The position numbers and the translations under genes were made by a program. A DNA stretch of 64,000 nucleotides. It comes from LZORAL124-50-18 sp051208045. Its GTDB lineage: Bacteria; Pseudomonadota; Gammaproteobacteria; Pseudomonadales; Oleiphilaceae. The first letter of the stretch is position 1, and each line of letters starts with the position of its first letter. Under the pieces are notes generated by a model. The model ran no database searches and was not told where the DNA came from. It was given only the letters and a program-made list of their open reading frames with translations. Positions 26,428-35,006 of this stretch are shown in pieces. The stretch is from positions 62,001 to 126,000 of the forward strand of contig JBPJFY010000010.1 of assembly GCA_051208045.1 (NCBI GenBank). Direction: 5' to 3'.

Positions 26428-27418
26428 TTGCTCGATCTTTAATAGAGAATAATTTGAAGAAATAAAACAAGGACAACAAACCAAAAACAAAAAGAGACGA
26501 TAAAAGAGCAAGGATGGTGCCCTTTAACTCATGCAGTTTTTTTCTTTCATTTTCACTCTCGGGATCTGGGTAAAGTTTGATTTTTGGATGCGCGCCTACC
26601 AAAATCGCGACCATTTGCTCTACCGCACGAGAGACCTTGCTCGCAGATGCGACGAAAATGTTGGCGTCATATGAAAAAACATCATTGGACCAGTAGAGAA
26701 ACATTTCGTGAACGCCCCGCATGTAAAACTGCTGTGCAGCCAACTCATTTTTAAATCCAAATCTATCGGGAGAAATTTTAACCATTGTGACGTTTTTTCT
26801 TTCAATCAAAGCATCTCTATATTCCAAAGCAGACATTGGAACTCCATTGTCTACCACATAGAACGCACTGTGCACATCAATAAATATCCACTTGTTTAGC
26901 TGTCTATCAAAGATCTCTGTAAATGCATGACCGAGGCCACCATAGCCTTCGAATGACATACCCCACTCTCTAACGGGGACACCTAAGACATATGCCAATC
27001 CATTGATAACTTGTGTGTAGTCTGAACAATAACCAGTACCTTGCGATTGCATTTTGGCCAGCGCATCAACAGTGCTGGATTGAATTGCCCCACCCCTGCG
27101 CTCTCGCTTCAGGAGTTCCTTTGCCACTTCCAGAATGAGTTCAAAATCCGATAACTCACGAGAGATATTCAATTTCTCAACAAACAATGTGAACTCAGGA
27201 GGAGGTAATGCACTTTCCAACTTAAAATCCGCAGGCACGGTTAACGGTGTCCAATGAAAATCATTGGACGCAGCTGTCCCCGCAATCAAAGCGTTGCGAA
27301 TGCGCGTTGCTTCCTTTGCTGGTGTGGCCAGAATGATCAACCAGATTACGCAACCCAACGTAATCAACCAGCAAATGCACGCAGCTGGCGTGGTTTTTTT
27401 GATGGTTAGCCCCAACAT
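26411..27418 (-). CDS. Transglutaminase-like membrane protein
   Basis: The 335-aa protein has an N-terminal membrane segment (about 13-31), a soluble domain and a C-terminal membrane segment (about 299-320). The soluble domain carries a transglutaminase-type catalytic triad in order: Cys131 in GTGYCSDYTQ, His164 in GLGHAFTEIF, Asp181 in WIFIDVHSA. This is the papain-like fold used for amide-bond hydrolysis, transfer or crosslinking. Both ends in the membrane suggest a periplasmic active domain. It overlaps the GDP-mannose-dehydrogenase-like gene (13 nt) and the GT gene (17 nt). No substrate is known; amide-linked substituents on the polymer would be a fitting target (inference). Confidence 0.8.
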   Translation of the reverse strand: MLGLTIKKTTPAACICWLITLGCVIWLIILATPAKEATRIRNALIAGTAASNDFHWTPLTVPADFKLESALPPPEFTLFVEKLNISRELSDFELILEVAKELLKRERRGGAIQSSTVDALAKMQSQGTGYCSDYTQVINGLAYVLGVPVREWGMSFEGYGGLGHAFTEIFDRQLNKWIFIDVHSAFYVVDNGVPMSALEYRDALIERKNVTMVKISPDRFGFKNELAAQQFYMRGVHEMFLYWSNDVFSYDANIFVASASKVSRAVEQMVAILVGAHPKIKLYPDPESENERKKLHELKGTILALLSSLFVFGLLSLFYFFKLFSIKDRANGSRD

Positions 27419-28725
27419 AGGCCTATATATGTGGCCTGCAGTGCAGCGCGATTGTTCATATTAACTAAATCCACAACAATTTGATTGGGGCTACAGCTCT
27501 TCGTCAATTCATCCAACAAATGTTGGTCAGATAATCCAACAACAATCACTTCTGCTTCGGAAACCATCTTTTCGTAGTCTGTTGTCATCAGTGACCCTAT
27601 GTGGGGAATGGATTTCTCAATGAAGAGTTTGTTTGCTCCAATGAGCTTTGAAACATTGACCTCTGGATCATAAATCTCCAACTCTATACCTTTGCCGATT
27701 AGCTTTTCTGCTAGATCAACAAGCGGGCTTTCTCGCAAATCATCCGTACCACTTTTGAAACTCAGCCCAACAAACCCTACTTTTCTTTTTCCGGTTTGAA
27801 TAATTTTCTCGAAAGCGAGGTCCAGATGAACCCGATTTGATGGCAAAACGCCTCTCAGCATCGGTATATCTACATCGTTATTTTTTGCTATGTGGTTCAT
27901 TGCCCGTAAATCCTTGGGCAGGCAACTCCCACCAAATGCAAATCCCGGTTTCATGTAGGCCGTAGAAATATTCAGTTGCTTATCTCTACAGAGTAAATCC
28001 ATCACTTGATGAGGGTCAACGCTAAAAGACTGACACAGGCGTGCAACTTCATTGGCAAAAGTGATTTTCAAGGCGTGAAATATATTACAAAAGTACTTCA
28101 TGGTTTCTGCGGTTGCGACGTCAGTGTAAATCACATCGGCAGGGAGGCTTGAAAACAAATCATCAATAACTTTTTTAGTTGCAGGGGATGCAGCGCCAAC
28201 AATAGTGAATGGTGGATTATCGTAGTCTTTAATAGAGCTACCCTCTCTCAGAAACTCTGGCTGGAAACAAACTTCAAAATGCTCTCCATTCTTTTTACCT
28301 GACAACTCCTCCAGCATTGGAATTAACACACCGTTTACTGTTCCCGGTGTAAGCGTAGAGCGATAAACGATGATGTGACGCTTTTCCTTGTGCTTTAACG
28401 CAACCCCAAGTTGCTCGGTTAAACGCAGCACTGCTGATTGGTCTTGACTTCCATTAGGTTGAGACGGCGTTCCTACACACACAAAAGAAAGGTCAGTATT
28501 GGCGATTGCTTCAGTGGTGACGTTGGTCAACTTTACATGCCCCGCTAGTACGACTTCTGCCATGAGTTCTGGCATGCCAGATTCAATAATCGGTGATTTT
28601 CCACTCCGAATAAGCTCAAGTTTCTGCTCATCGATGTCTACACCAGTCACTTCATGACCATCTCGGGCCAAACACGCAAGCGATACAGCGCCAACATAAC
28701 CTAAACCAAATATGCTAATTCTCAT
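27406..28725 (-). CDS. GDP-mannose 6-dehydrogenase-like (AlgD family) nucleotide-sugar dehydrogenase
   Basis: The 439-aa product has an N-terminal NAD-binding domain (ISIFGLGYVGAVSLACLA), FVCVGTPSQPNGSQD, the middle helix segment AETMKYFCNIFHALKI with the catalytic lysine, and the active-site Cys in GFAFGGSCLPKDLRA. The FGGSCLPKDLRA version, together with LARDGHEVTGVDID and the SFKSGTDDLRESP segment, is the form seen in AlgD rather than in Ugd or WbpO. It would supply GDP-mannuronate from GDP-mannose. The C-terminal end differs somewhat in length from AlgD. The call to GDP-mannose rather than UDP-glucose rests on motif memory, not alignment. Confidence 0.75.
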   Translation of the reverse strand: MRISIFGLGYVGAVSLACLARDGHEVTGVDIDEQKLELIRSGKSPIIESGMPELMAEVVLAGHVKLTNVTTEAIANTDLSFVCVGTPSQPNGSQDQSAVLRLTEQLGVALKHKEKRHIIVYRSTLTPGTVNGVLIPMLEELSGKKNGEHFEVCFQPEFLREGSSIKDYDNPPFTIVGAASPATKKVIDDLFSSLPADVIYTDVATAETMKYFCNIFHALKITFANEVARLCQSFSVDPHQVMDLLCRDKQLNISTAYMKPGFAFGGSCLPKDLRAMNHIAKNNDVDIPMLRGVLPSNRVHLDLAFEKIIQTGKRKVGFVGLSFKSGTDDLRESPLVDLAEKLIGKGIELEIYDPEVNVSKLIGANKLFIEKSIPHIGSLMTTDYEKMVSEAEVIVVGLSDQHLLDELTKSCSPNQIVVDLVNMNNRAALQATYIGLCWG

Positions 28726-28744
28726 TTTTCTTCCTCAAAATAAT

Positions 28745-29959
28745 TCAAGCTTGCTGTATTGGCTTGTTCTTATACATTCTTACGCTTTGCACAATTAACG
28801 ATTCCATTTTTGTCATGCTATCCTGCCAGTTGTGGTGCGATAGAACTCGCTCTCTCCCGGCCTGCGCAAAACGATCTCTTAACTCAGGGGACTCCATTAG
28901 GCTCAGGAGTTGGTGTGCATAGGTATCCGGCGTGTCGGCAATCAAAAAGTGTTCGTTCGGCAGAGCGTCAATACCCCCTGCCGCCAAAGTACTCGACACC
29001 ACCGGAACCCCCATGGCCATCGCCTCCAGAATTTTGTTCTGAGTTCCGCGTGCAATGTTTAGAGGAGCAACCATCGCTGCCGTGCGCATAATGTAGGGCC
29101 TGACATCCGGAACACTTCCGGTTACTGTCACGCCCTCAATTTCTTCGAGACTTTTGATTCGCGCAGAAGGTTCTGCGCCGACTATGTACAGTTTCGCATC
29201 TGGGAGTTTTTTCCTGATCAGCGGAAATGTCCTGTCACAGAACTCAATCATACACTGCTGATTTGGAAAATAGTCCATTCTTCCTATAAAGGATATGCTG
29301 TTTGGCTCATAAGCCTCGCCATCGGGCTTGAAATACTCTGAGTCGACTCCGTTTGGAAACCAGTCAGTCTCTTTAGCTGTTCCCAGCGCATTTAACGTTT
29401 CCAGTTCAGCTTTCGTTGTCGCGGTACACATGTCAAACTTACTTGCCAACGCTCTTTCAGCCCGCTCCATTTTCATGCCTTCCCACCAATACCCCATATT
29501 CAGCGGAAATGGTTTAAAGCTCTTATACGTAAGCCATTTTTGCGAATCCATATCGCCGAAGTCTAAAATCTTGGGAATGCCCTCGATTTGCTCAACGTAC
29601 TGTGCTACTGAAGAACAGTGCACAAAGATTGCGTCAAAGCGATTGTTCGTAAGCCATTCATTTATTGTTCTTTTTAACTCTGAGCTATGGAAGTACCCCA
29701 TGCTCGAAGGCGTTACGAGGGGCAAGTTAACAATCATTTTGGCCCATTGTTGCCATTCTGATACCATGCCGATGGTGTATTTGTGACAGTGAGCACCAAT
29801 ACCATCACACTCATTAGATTCCTGCTCGCTTCTCGCCAAAGAAGCTACCCAAACTTCATGCCCCTGCTGAGTTAAATGCCGAATCATATTGAACGGTCGA
29901 ATCTTACCTCCACGTTTTGGAGGGAAAGGGAATCGATGACAGACATACAATATTTTCAT
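28745..29959 (-). CDS. Glycosyltransferase, XrtA/PEP-CTERM system-associated (TIGR03087 type)
   Basis: The 404-aa GT4-like protein opens MKILYVCHRFPFPPKRGGK, the signature of the XrtA-associated sugar transferase 1 group. Further on it has IPKILDFGDMDSQKW, SISFIGRMDYFPNQQ and the donor-binding region TQNKILEAMAMGVPVVSST. Its ATG overlaps the stop of the amidotransferase gene upstream (ATGA). It adds one of the repeat-unit sugars; which one is unknown. Confidence 0.92.
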   Translation of the reverse strand: MKILYVCHRFPFPPKRGGKIRPFNMIRHLTQQGHEVWVASLARSEQESNECDGIGAHCHKYTIGMVSEWQQWAKMIVNLPLVTPSSMGYFHSSELKRTINEWLTNNRFDAIFVHCSSVAQYVEQIEGIPKILDFGDMDSQKWLTYKSFKPFPLNMGYWWEGMKMERAERALASKFDMCTATTKAELETLNALGTAKETDWFPNGVDSEYFKPDGEAYEPNSISFIGRMDYFPNQQCMIEFCDRTFPLIRKKLPDAKLYIVGAEPSARIKSLEEIEGVTVTGSVPDVRPYIMRTAAMVAPLNIARGTQNKILEAMAMGVPVVSSTLAAGGIDALPNEHFLIADTPDTYAHQLLSLMESPELRDRFAQAGRERVLSHHNWQDSMTKMESLIVQSVRMYKNKPIQQA

Positions 29960-31884
29960 TGAATCATACCCAGAAGATCTTGTTCTACCTGTGACACACT
30001 CGCGCCATCCAACATCAGTCTGCTCCAGATTTCAAAGTTCATTAAGCCGATCAATATGTCCGTATTGTCTTGTCGACTATTCAAGTGGTCTTCTAGCAGT
30101 TCACTGACGACCTCAGCATTAAATACTCCTCGCTGACGAATAACCTCTGAGGAGAGCAGCGAATTCATCAACGGCAGTAACTCACTCTTGATCCAGGCCC
30201 CCATGGGTGCACCAAATCCACGCTTTTTCCTGTGAAGAATTTCTTCAGGAAGCAATTCGGTAAGCGACTCTTTCAGGATATACTTTAATGTGCCCCCCTT
30301 GATTTTTAGGTCATCGGGCATTCGACAACTCAATTCAACGAGCTCATGGTCAAGTAACGGAACTCGACACTCAAGAGAGGTCGCCATGGTCATTTTATCT
30401 GTAAGCATCAGTAGATCGTCGGGTAATTGAGTTTTTCTATCGACTTCGAACATTGCATTTATTGGCGACAAGGTATTAGTCCCAAATGCGGATAAAATAG
30501 GGTCCGTGGCAGATTCGCCTGACCGCTCTACCAGCAAACGTGAGCGAGTATTTTTGTCCGTAAGCTCCATGTAAGAGCGGTATCTGTTTTCAAACGTATC
30601 TTCTGCGCTGAGAATAAACTTTTTGGCCAGTCTACTATAGTTCATAAGCGCTGAATGTCTGTCGCTGGGTAATCGATTTGCTAGTGGCAAAAGAATTTTC
30701 TGTCGTATCCAGCGGGGAATTTTTTGATAAAACCTAAGGTAGTATTCCCCTTGGTAACGACGATAACCGCCAAAAAGCTCATCACCGCCCACCCCGCTTA
30801 AAATGACAGTAACATCTTTTCTTGCAAACTCTGACACAAGATACGTTGTTATAAACGCAGTATCCGCGATGGGCTCGTCCATATGCCAGATTAGCTTGGG
30901 GAGCAGACTGACCACGTTGGGCTTTACTACAATTTCCTTATGTTCTGTAGAAAATAGTTCCGCTACCTGTTTGGCGTAAGGGAGTTCATTATAAAACTCC
31001 CCCGCTCCGGCGGTGTCGAACCCTATCGAATAGGTTTTAACTGGTGAGCTCGAAAAGCGGGACATCAATCCTACGACCAAACTGGAGTCAATTCCGCCGG
31101 ACAGAAACGCACCAACCGGCACATCACTGACCATTTGAGCAGAGACAGAAGACTGGAGTTGTTCGAAAACTTTCGTCTCCCACTCCTTTTGATTCATCTG
31201 AGTCTGTTCAAAATCAGGGCGCCAGTACTCATGAATTGAAACCTTTCCCTTTTCAACACGAATGCAGGATGCGACGGGTAATTTCGATACCCCACAGTAC
31301 ATGGATTTTGGCGCTGGAACATATCCCAACTGGACATATTGATAAACAGACTCATGATCGAGAGCAGGCTTTAATCCTTTGTACTCAAAGAGTGCTTTGG
31401 CTTCTGTAGAAAAAAGCAGGAGGTCATCACTCAAGTGATAATAAAGCGGCTTGACCCCCAACCGGTCTCTTCCAATTATTAAAAGCTGTTTTTTCGTGTC
31501 CCATAGGGCGAAAGCAAACATACCATTCAAATGATCCAGAAAATTCTCACCGTACTCCTGATAGAGAGGTAAAATAACTTCTGAATCTGAGTGTGTTGAG
31601 AATTTATACCCTTTTGAAATTAAATCTGATCGAATTTTCCGGTAGTTATAAATCTCACCATTACAGACCAGAACGACGGTTTTATCTTCGCTGAATAGTG
31701 GCTGATGTCCCCCTGCAAGGTCAATAATAGACAAGCGTCGCATCCCCATCGCAACACCTTCGTCCAGGAACAAGCCCTCATCATCAGGCCCGCGGTGTAT
31801 CGTGGCTTTTCCCATCCGTTTGAGTAGTTCGGCATCCAAATCGACACCCGGCCCCAAAGCCAATCCTCCATGTATACCGCACAT
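29956..31884 (-). CDS. XrtA/PEP-CTERM system-associated amidotransferase (asparagine synthetase-like)
   Basis: The 642-aa protein has an intact class II glutaminase domain: Cys2 in MCGIHGG, IHRGPDDEG, RRLSIIDLAGGHQPL and VLVCNGEIYNY. It is followed by a synthetase domain with SGGIDSSLVVGL, SGVGGDELFGGYRRY and KKRGFGAPMGAW. The IHGG opening and overall length fit the XrtA-associated amidotransferase family (TIGR03108). It probably moves glutamine-derived ammonia to a sugar carboxylate or other acceptor in the repeat unit. It sits 4 nt from the second full-length Asn synthetase gene. Confidence 0.9.
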   Translation of the reverse strand: MCGIHGGLALGPGVDLDAELLKRMGKATIHRGPDDEGLFLDEGVAMGMRRLSIIDLAGGHQPLFSEDKTVVLVCNGEIYNYRKIRSDLISKGYKFSTHSDSEVILPLYQEYGENFLDHLNGMFAFALWDTKKQLLIIGRDRLGVKPLYYHLSDDLLLFSTEAKALFEYKGLKPALDHESVYQYVQLGYVPAPKSMYCGVSKLPVASCIRVEKGKVSIHEYWRPDFEQTQMNQKEWETKVFEQLQSSVSAQMVSDVPVGAFLSGGIDSSLVVGLMSRFSSSPVKTYSIGFDTAGAGEFYNELPYAKQVAELFSTEHKEIVVKPNVVSLLPKLIWHMDEPIADTAFITTYLVSEFARKDVTVILSGVGGDELFGGYRRYQGEYYLRFYQKIPRWIRQKILLPLANRLPSDRHSALMNYSRLAKKFILSAEDTFENRYRSYMELTDKNTRSRLLVERSGESATDPILSAFGTNTLSPINAMFEVDRKTQLPDDLLMLTDKMTMATSLECRVPLLDHELVELSCRMPDDLKIKGGTLKYILKESLTELLPEEILHRKKRGFGAPMGAWIKSELLPLMNSLLSSEVIRQRGVFNAEVVSELLEDHLNSRQDNTDILIGLMNFEIWSRLMLDGASVSQVEQDLLGMIQ

Positions 31885-31888
31885 TATG

Positions 31889-33784
31889 TTATCCTGTTGC
31901 TGTTTCCAGAAATGAGTCGAACATCATGAGTGTCCATATTGGCGCGCTATGATCCCTTCTGCCAGACTCATGGTCCGATATCAGTTTTCCAATCTGTGCC
32001 GCATCAAAGTAACCCGTAGAGAGAAGCCGTTCCCCGAGTAGCTGATCATAAACCCTCTGACGAAGGGGGCCTCTAAACCAGCTTGCCAGCGGTACAGCAA
32101 ATCCCATCTTTTTTCTGTACAAGACGTCGTGAGGTAAGAGCGGTTCCATTGTATTTTTGAGTATGTATTTTCCGGTTTGTCCCTTAACTTTATATTCTGG
32201 TGGTAAACTACTTACCCATTCCATTAATTTGTGGTCTAGCAATGGCACGCGAACTTCAAGTGAGTGAGCCATGCTTGCCCTATCGACCTTTGTGAGAATA
32301 TCACCGACAAGATATGTTTTTAGATCCAGGTATTCGACCAGATTGAGAGGATGATCAGACGGGCAATCTCTGGCATGTCGATTGAATACCTCTATCGCAT
32401 TGTACCCAGCCAACTCTTGTCGAAATCGGCTCGAATACAAAGTTGACCGCATATCATCCTTTAAAATTGAAATGGTATGGAAATACGCTTCAACGGAGTT
32501 TCGCCCCAGCGCTTGAAACGTTGTTTTTGCTCGAAAAACTCGAGGCATCCAGTCCAGTTTGGGGTAGGCTCTACCCAAAAAACCAAATAATGACCGTCTT
32601 AACCCGTAAGGAATACGATTTCGTACCCTTTCCTCCATTAAGTGCCAGACGTGCCTTCTATATCCAGACATCGCCTCATCAGCTCCATCACCGGACAATG
32701 CCACAGTTACTCTTTTCCTTGCCAGTTCACAAACTCGATATGTGGGGATTGCCGAACTGTCGGCATATGGCTCATCGTAGATTTTCGCAAGTTGTCCAAT
32801 GAGCTCAAAGTCATCGGTGTCTACAGTTTCAGTAAAATGATTAGTTTCATACTTGTCCGCGACCAGTCTAGCGTATTCCGATTCATTAAATTTTTTATCA
32901 TTAAAACCGATAGAGCAGGTGTTTACCGCAGACTGTTGCATTTGAGACATCAAGGCTACGACTGTACTGGAGTCAACGCCACCGGACAAGAATGCGCCTA
33001 AGGGAACATCAGCTATCATTCTAATGTCGACAGCTTCTCGCATCCTTGCTAACAACTCAACCTGGGCATCTTCGTAACTTATTGCGTTATTGGTAATAAA
33101 GGGGATATTCCAATATTGGCGCAAGCGAGGTTTTGTGTCCCCGGCCTTTATAGACAGAGTATATCCCGGCTCCAGTTTGAATATATTTTTGAATATCGTA
33201 TTAGGCTCAGGTATGTAACCGTAGGCTAAGTACTCCTCTACCCTCAAAGGATCAATATGTTTATGTAGCCCATTTGCCTGATACAACGCTTTGAGCTCTG
33301 AACCAAACAGGAAACAACCGTCATCACTTGATGCATAGAACAGTGGTTTGATACCTAGTCGATCTCGCGCGATGAAAAGTTGTTTTTGCTTCACATCCCA
33401 GATTGCAATCGCGAACATCCCCCGTAATCTTTCGATTACACCCTCGCCCCACTCTGACCAGCCATGTACTATGACCTCGGTGTCAGTTTTGCTTCTGAAA
33501 ATGTAGCCTTTTTCTATCAGCTGACTGCGAAGTTCTTGGAAATTGTAAATTTCCCCGTTAAACACAACAACGACAGTTTCAGAATCATTGGTCATCGGCT
33601 GCCGACCAAGTACCGAAAGATCAATGATCGACAACCGCCGATGCGCTAAACCAATTCCATCACCCAGCCAGACTCCGCCTTCATCCGGACCTCGATGGTG
33701 CTGGACCTCATTCATCGCCGACAATAATTCTCGATCTACGGTGCCTTGACCATTTAAATTGAATATTCCTGCAATTCCGCACAT
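31889..33784 (-). CDS. asnB: Asparagine synthase (glutamine-hydrolysing) family protein
   Basis: The 631-aa protein is a full-length AsnB-type enzyme: Cys2 in MCGIAGIF, HRGPDEGGVW, RRLSIIDLSVLGRQP, VVFNGEIYNFQ, PP-loop FLSGGVDSSTVVAL, LSGDGADEAMSGYRRH and KKMGFAVPLASWF. Glutaminase and synthetase active sites both look intact. It could make asparagine, but tandem arrangement with the XrtA amidotransferase, within a glycan operon, makes amidation of a uronic acid equally plausible. The two neighbours are clearly different in sequence, so this is not a recent duplication. Confidence 0.88.
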   Translation of the reverse strand: MCGIAGIFNLNGQGTVDRELLSAMNEVQHHRGPDEGGVWLGDGIGLAHRRLSIIDLSVLGRQPMTNDSETVVVVFNGEIYNFQELRSQLIEKGYIFRSKTDTEVIVHGWSEWGEGVIERLRGMFAIAIWDVKQKQLFIARDRLGIKPLFYASSDDGCFLFGSELKALYQANGLHKHIDPLRVEEYLAYGYIPEPNTIFKNIFKLEPGYTLSIKAGDTKPRLRQYWNIPFITNNAISYEDAQVELLARMREAVDIRMIADVPLGAFLSGGVDSSTVVALMSQMQQSAVNTCSIGFNDKKFNESEYARLVADKYETNHFTETVDTDDFELIGQLAKIYDEPYADSSAIPTYRVCELARKRVTVALSGDGADEAMSGYRRHVWHLMEERVRNRIPYGLRRSLFGFLGRAYPKLDWMPRVFRAKTTFQALGRNSVEAYFHTISILKDDMRSTLYSSRFRQELAGYNAIEVFNRHARDCPSDHPLNLVEYLDLKTYLVGDILTKVDRASMAHSLEVRVPLLDHKLMEWVSSLPPEYKVKGQTGKYILKNTMEPLLPHDVLYRKKMGFAVPLASWFRGPLRQRVYDQLLGERLLSTGYFDAAQIGKLISDHESGRRDHSAPIWTLMMFDSFLETATG

Positions 33785-33808
33785 TTAGGTAAACTCACGA
33801 GCCCATAA

Positions 33809-34972
33809 TCAATTATCGTTAACTACTTTAAATTCTGCTCTTTTGCACAGTAGTTTGTCGTAAACTTCAGCATACTGACTGACCATTGCATCGAGGGAAA
33901 AATTAGCAGCCACTCTCCTAAAGCCAGCCTCTCCATGCGCACGAGCCAGATCCTGCGATCGGATATACCGTACCATCGCAGCTGACAAAGCCTCCGAATC
34001 AGCTTTTTTCACCAGCGTTCCTGTCTTACCATCTTCAATGAGGTCGGCATTTCCACCCACATTTGTAGCAATAACAGGCAATGAAGAAGCCATGGCCTCC
34101 AATATCGTATTCGAAATGCCTTCAGCCAACGACGGCAAAACAAAGCAGTCAAATTGTTTCAACATCGCAGGGACATCCGAACTGTTACCGCTAAAGTAAC
34201 ACAATTCCAGCACTCTTCCCTGTTGCAGAATGCTCTCCAACTCACCACGCTTAGATCCGTCACCAACAAAGCAGAGACGAACAACTTCCCTCATCTCAGG
34301 ATTTTTTTCTATTAGTGTGCAAAATGCCTGAGCTAAGAACTTGTGTCCTTTTATTTCTTCCAGGCGTCCCACACAACCAAAGACAAACTGATCTGTTGAG
34401 AACAGAGCTCCTTTTGGTTCGGAGCCCTTTAGACCACTAAAGCGTGTCAGGTCGACCCCGTTACAGATTCGGACAATTTTTTTTGGAGAGATTCCAACCC
34501 GTCCAACCAGATAGCTCTCAATCTGTCGGGATAGCGGAATTTCAATGTGAACCAAAACTCCAAAAATTCGACGAATTCTCTGGTATTTCTTTACATCGCC
34601 ATTGGGGTCTCGTACATCCCAACCATGCTCGCTGTGAACTCGCGCGGGTATGCCCGCGAAGAAAGCCGGTAACTGAGCTTCGAGGGCAGATAAATTCCGG
34701 GTATGCACAATGTCTGGATTTATTTTTCGAAGCAGTTTCCACAAGCGCCAATAAACCAAAACATCCTTGCCCGGGCGCTTGTCTACAGAATAGATCGGAA
34801 CATTTTTGTTTAAGCGCTTCACAAATTCCGGACAGAAACCATCCATAGCGACAATCGCATGCCGGTATTTATCTTCTGAAAGGTTGTTGATCAAATTCAC
34901 AACACCATTTTCGAGCCCACCTACAGCAAACCGATGCAGGACATGAACTATGATTGCTGCCTTTGGCTGCAT
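33809..34972 (-). CDS. Glycosyltransferase, XrtA/PEP-CTERM system-associated (TIGR03088 type)
   Basis: ATG 34972 gives the typical opening IVHVLHRFAVGGLENGVVN, with GGAG 10 nt upstream; a start at 35023 would overlap the exosortase gene. The ~387-aa GT4 protein has RNLSALEAQLPAFFAGIP, RICNGVDLTRF, FGCVGRLEEIKGH and the E-x7-E region EGISNTILEAMASSLPV. The RFAVGGLENG opening is the signature of the XrtA-associated sugar transferase 2 group. It starts 34 nt after the exosortase stop. Confidence 0.92.
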   Translation of the reverse strand: MQPKAAIIVHVLHRFAVGGLENGVVNLINNLSEDKYRHAIVAMDGFCPEFVKRLNKNVPIYSVDKRPGKDVLVYWRLWKLLRKINPDIVHTRNLSALEAQLPAFFAGIPARVHSEHGWDVRDPNGDVKKYQRIRRIFGVLVHIEIPLSRQIESYLVGRVGISPKKIVRICNGVDLTRFSGLKGSEPKGALFSTDQFVFGCVGRLEEIKGHKFLAQAFCTLIEKNPEMREVVRLCFVGDGSKRGELESILQQGRVLELCYFSGNSSDVPAMLKQFDCFVLPSLAEGISNTILEAMASSLPVIATNVGGNADLIEDGKTGTLVKKADSEALSAAMVRYIRSQDLARAHGEAGFRRVAANFSLDAMVSQYAEVYDKLLCKRAEFKVVNDN

Positions 34973-35006
34973 TACGAGAAGACTCCAATGAATATTTGTT
35001 GTTTGA

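Noticed and set aside
31889..33784. Recent duplication of the two adjacent full-length Asn synthetases
   Set aside because: The two protein sequences differ throughout, including the N-terminal motif (MCGIHGG versus MCGIAGI), so they are old paralogues or separate acquisitions.
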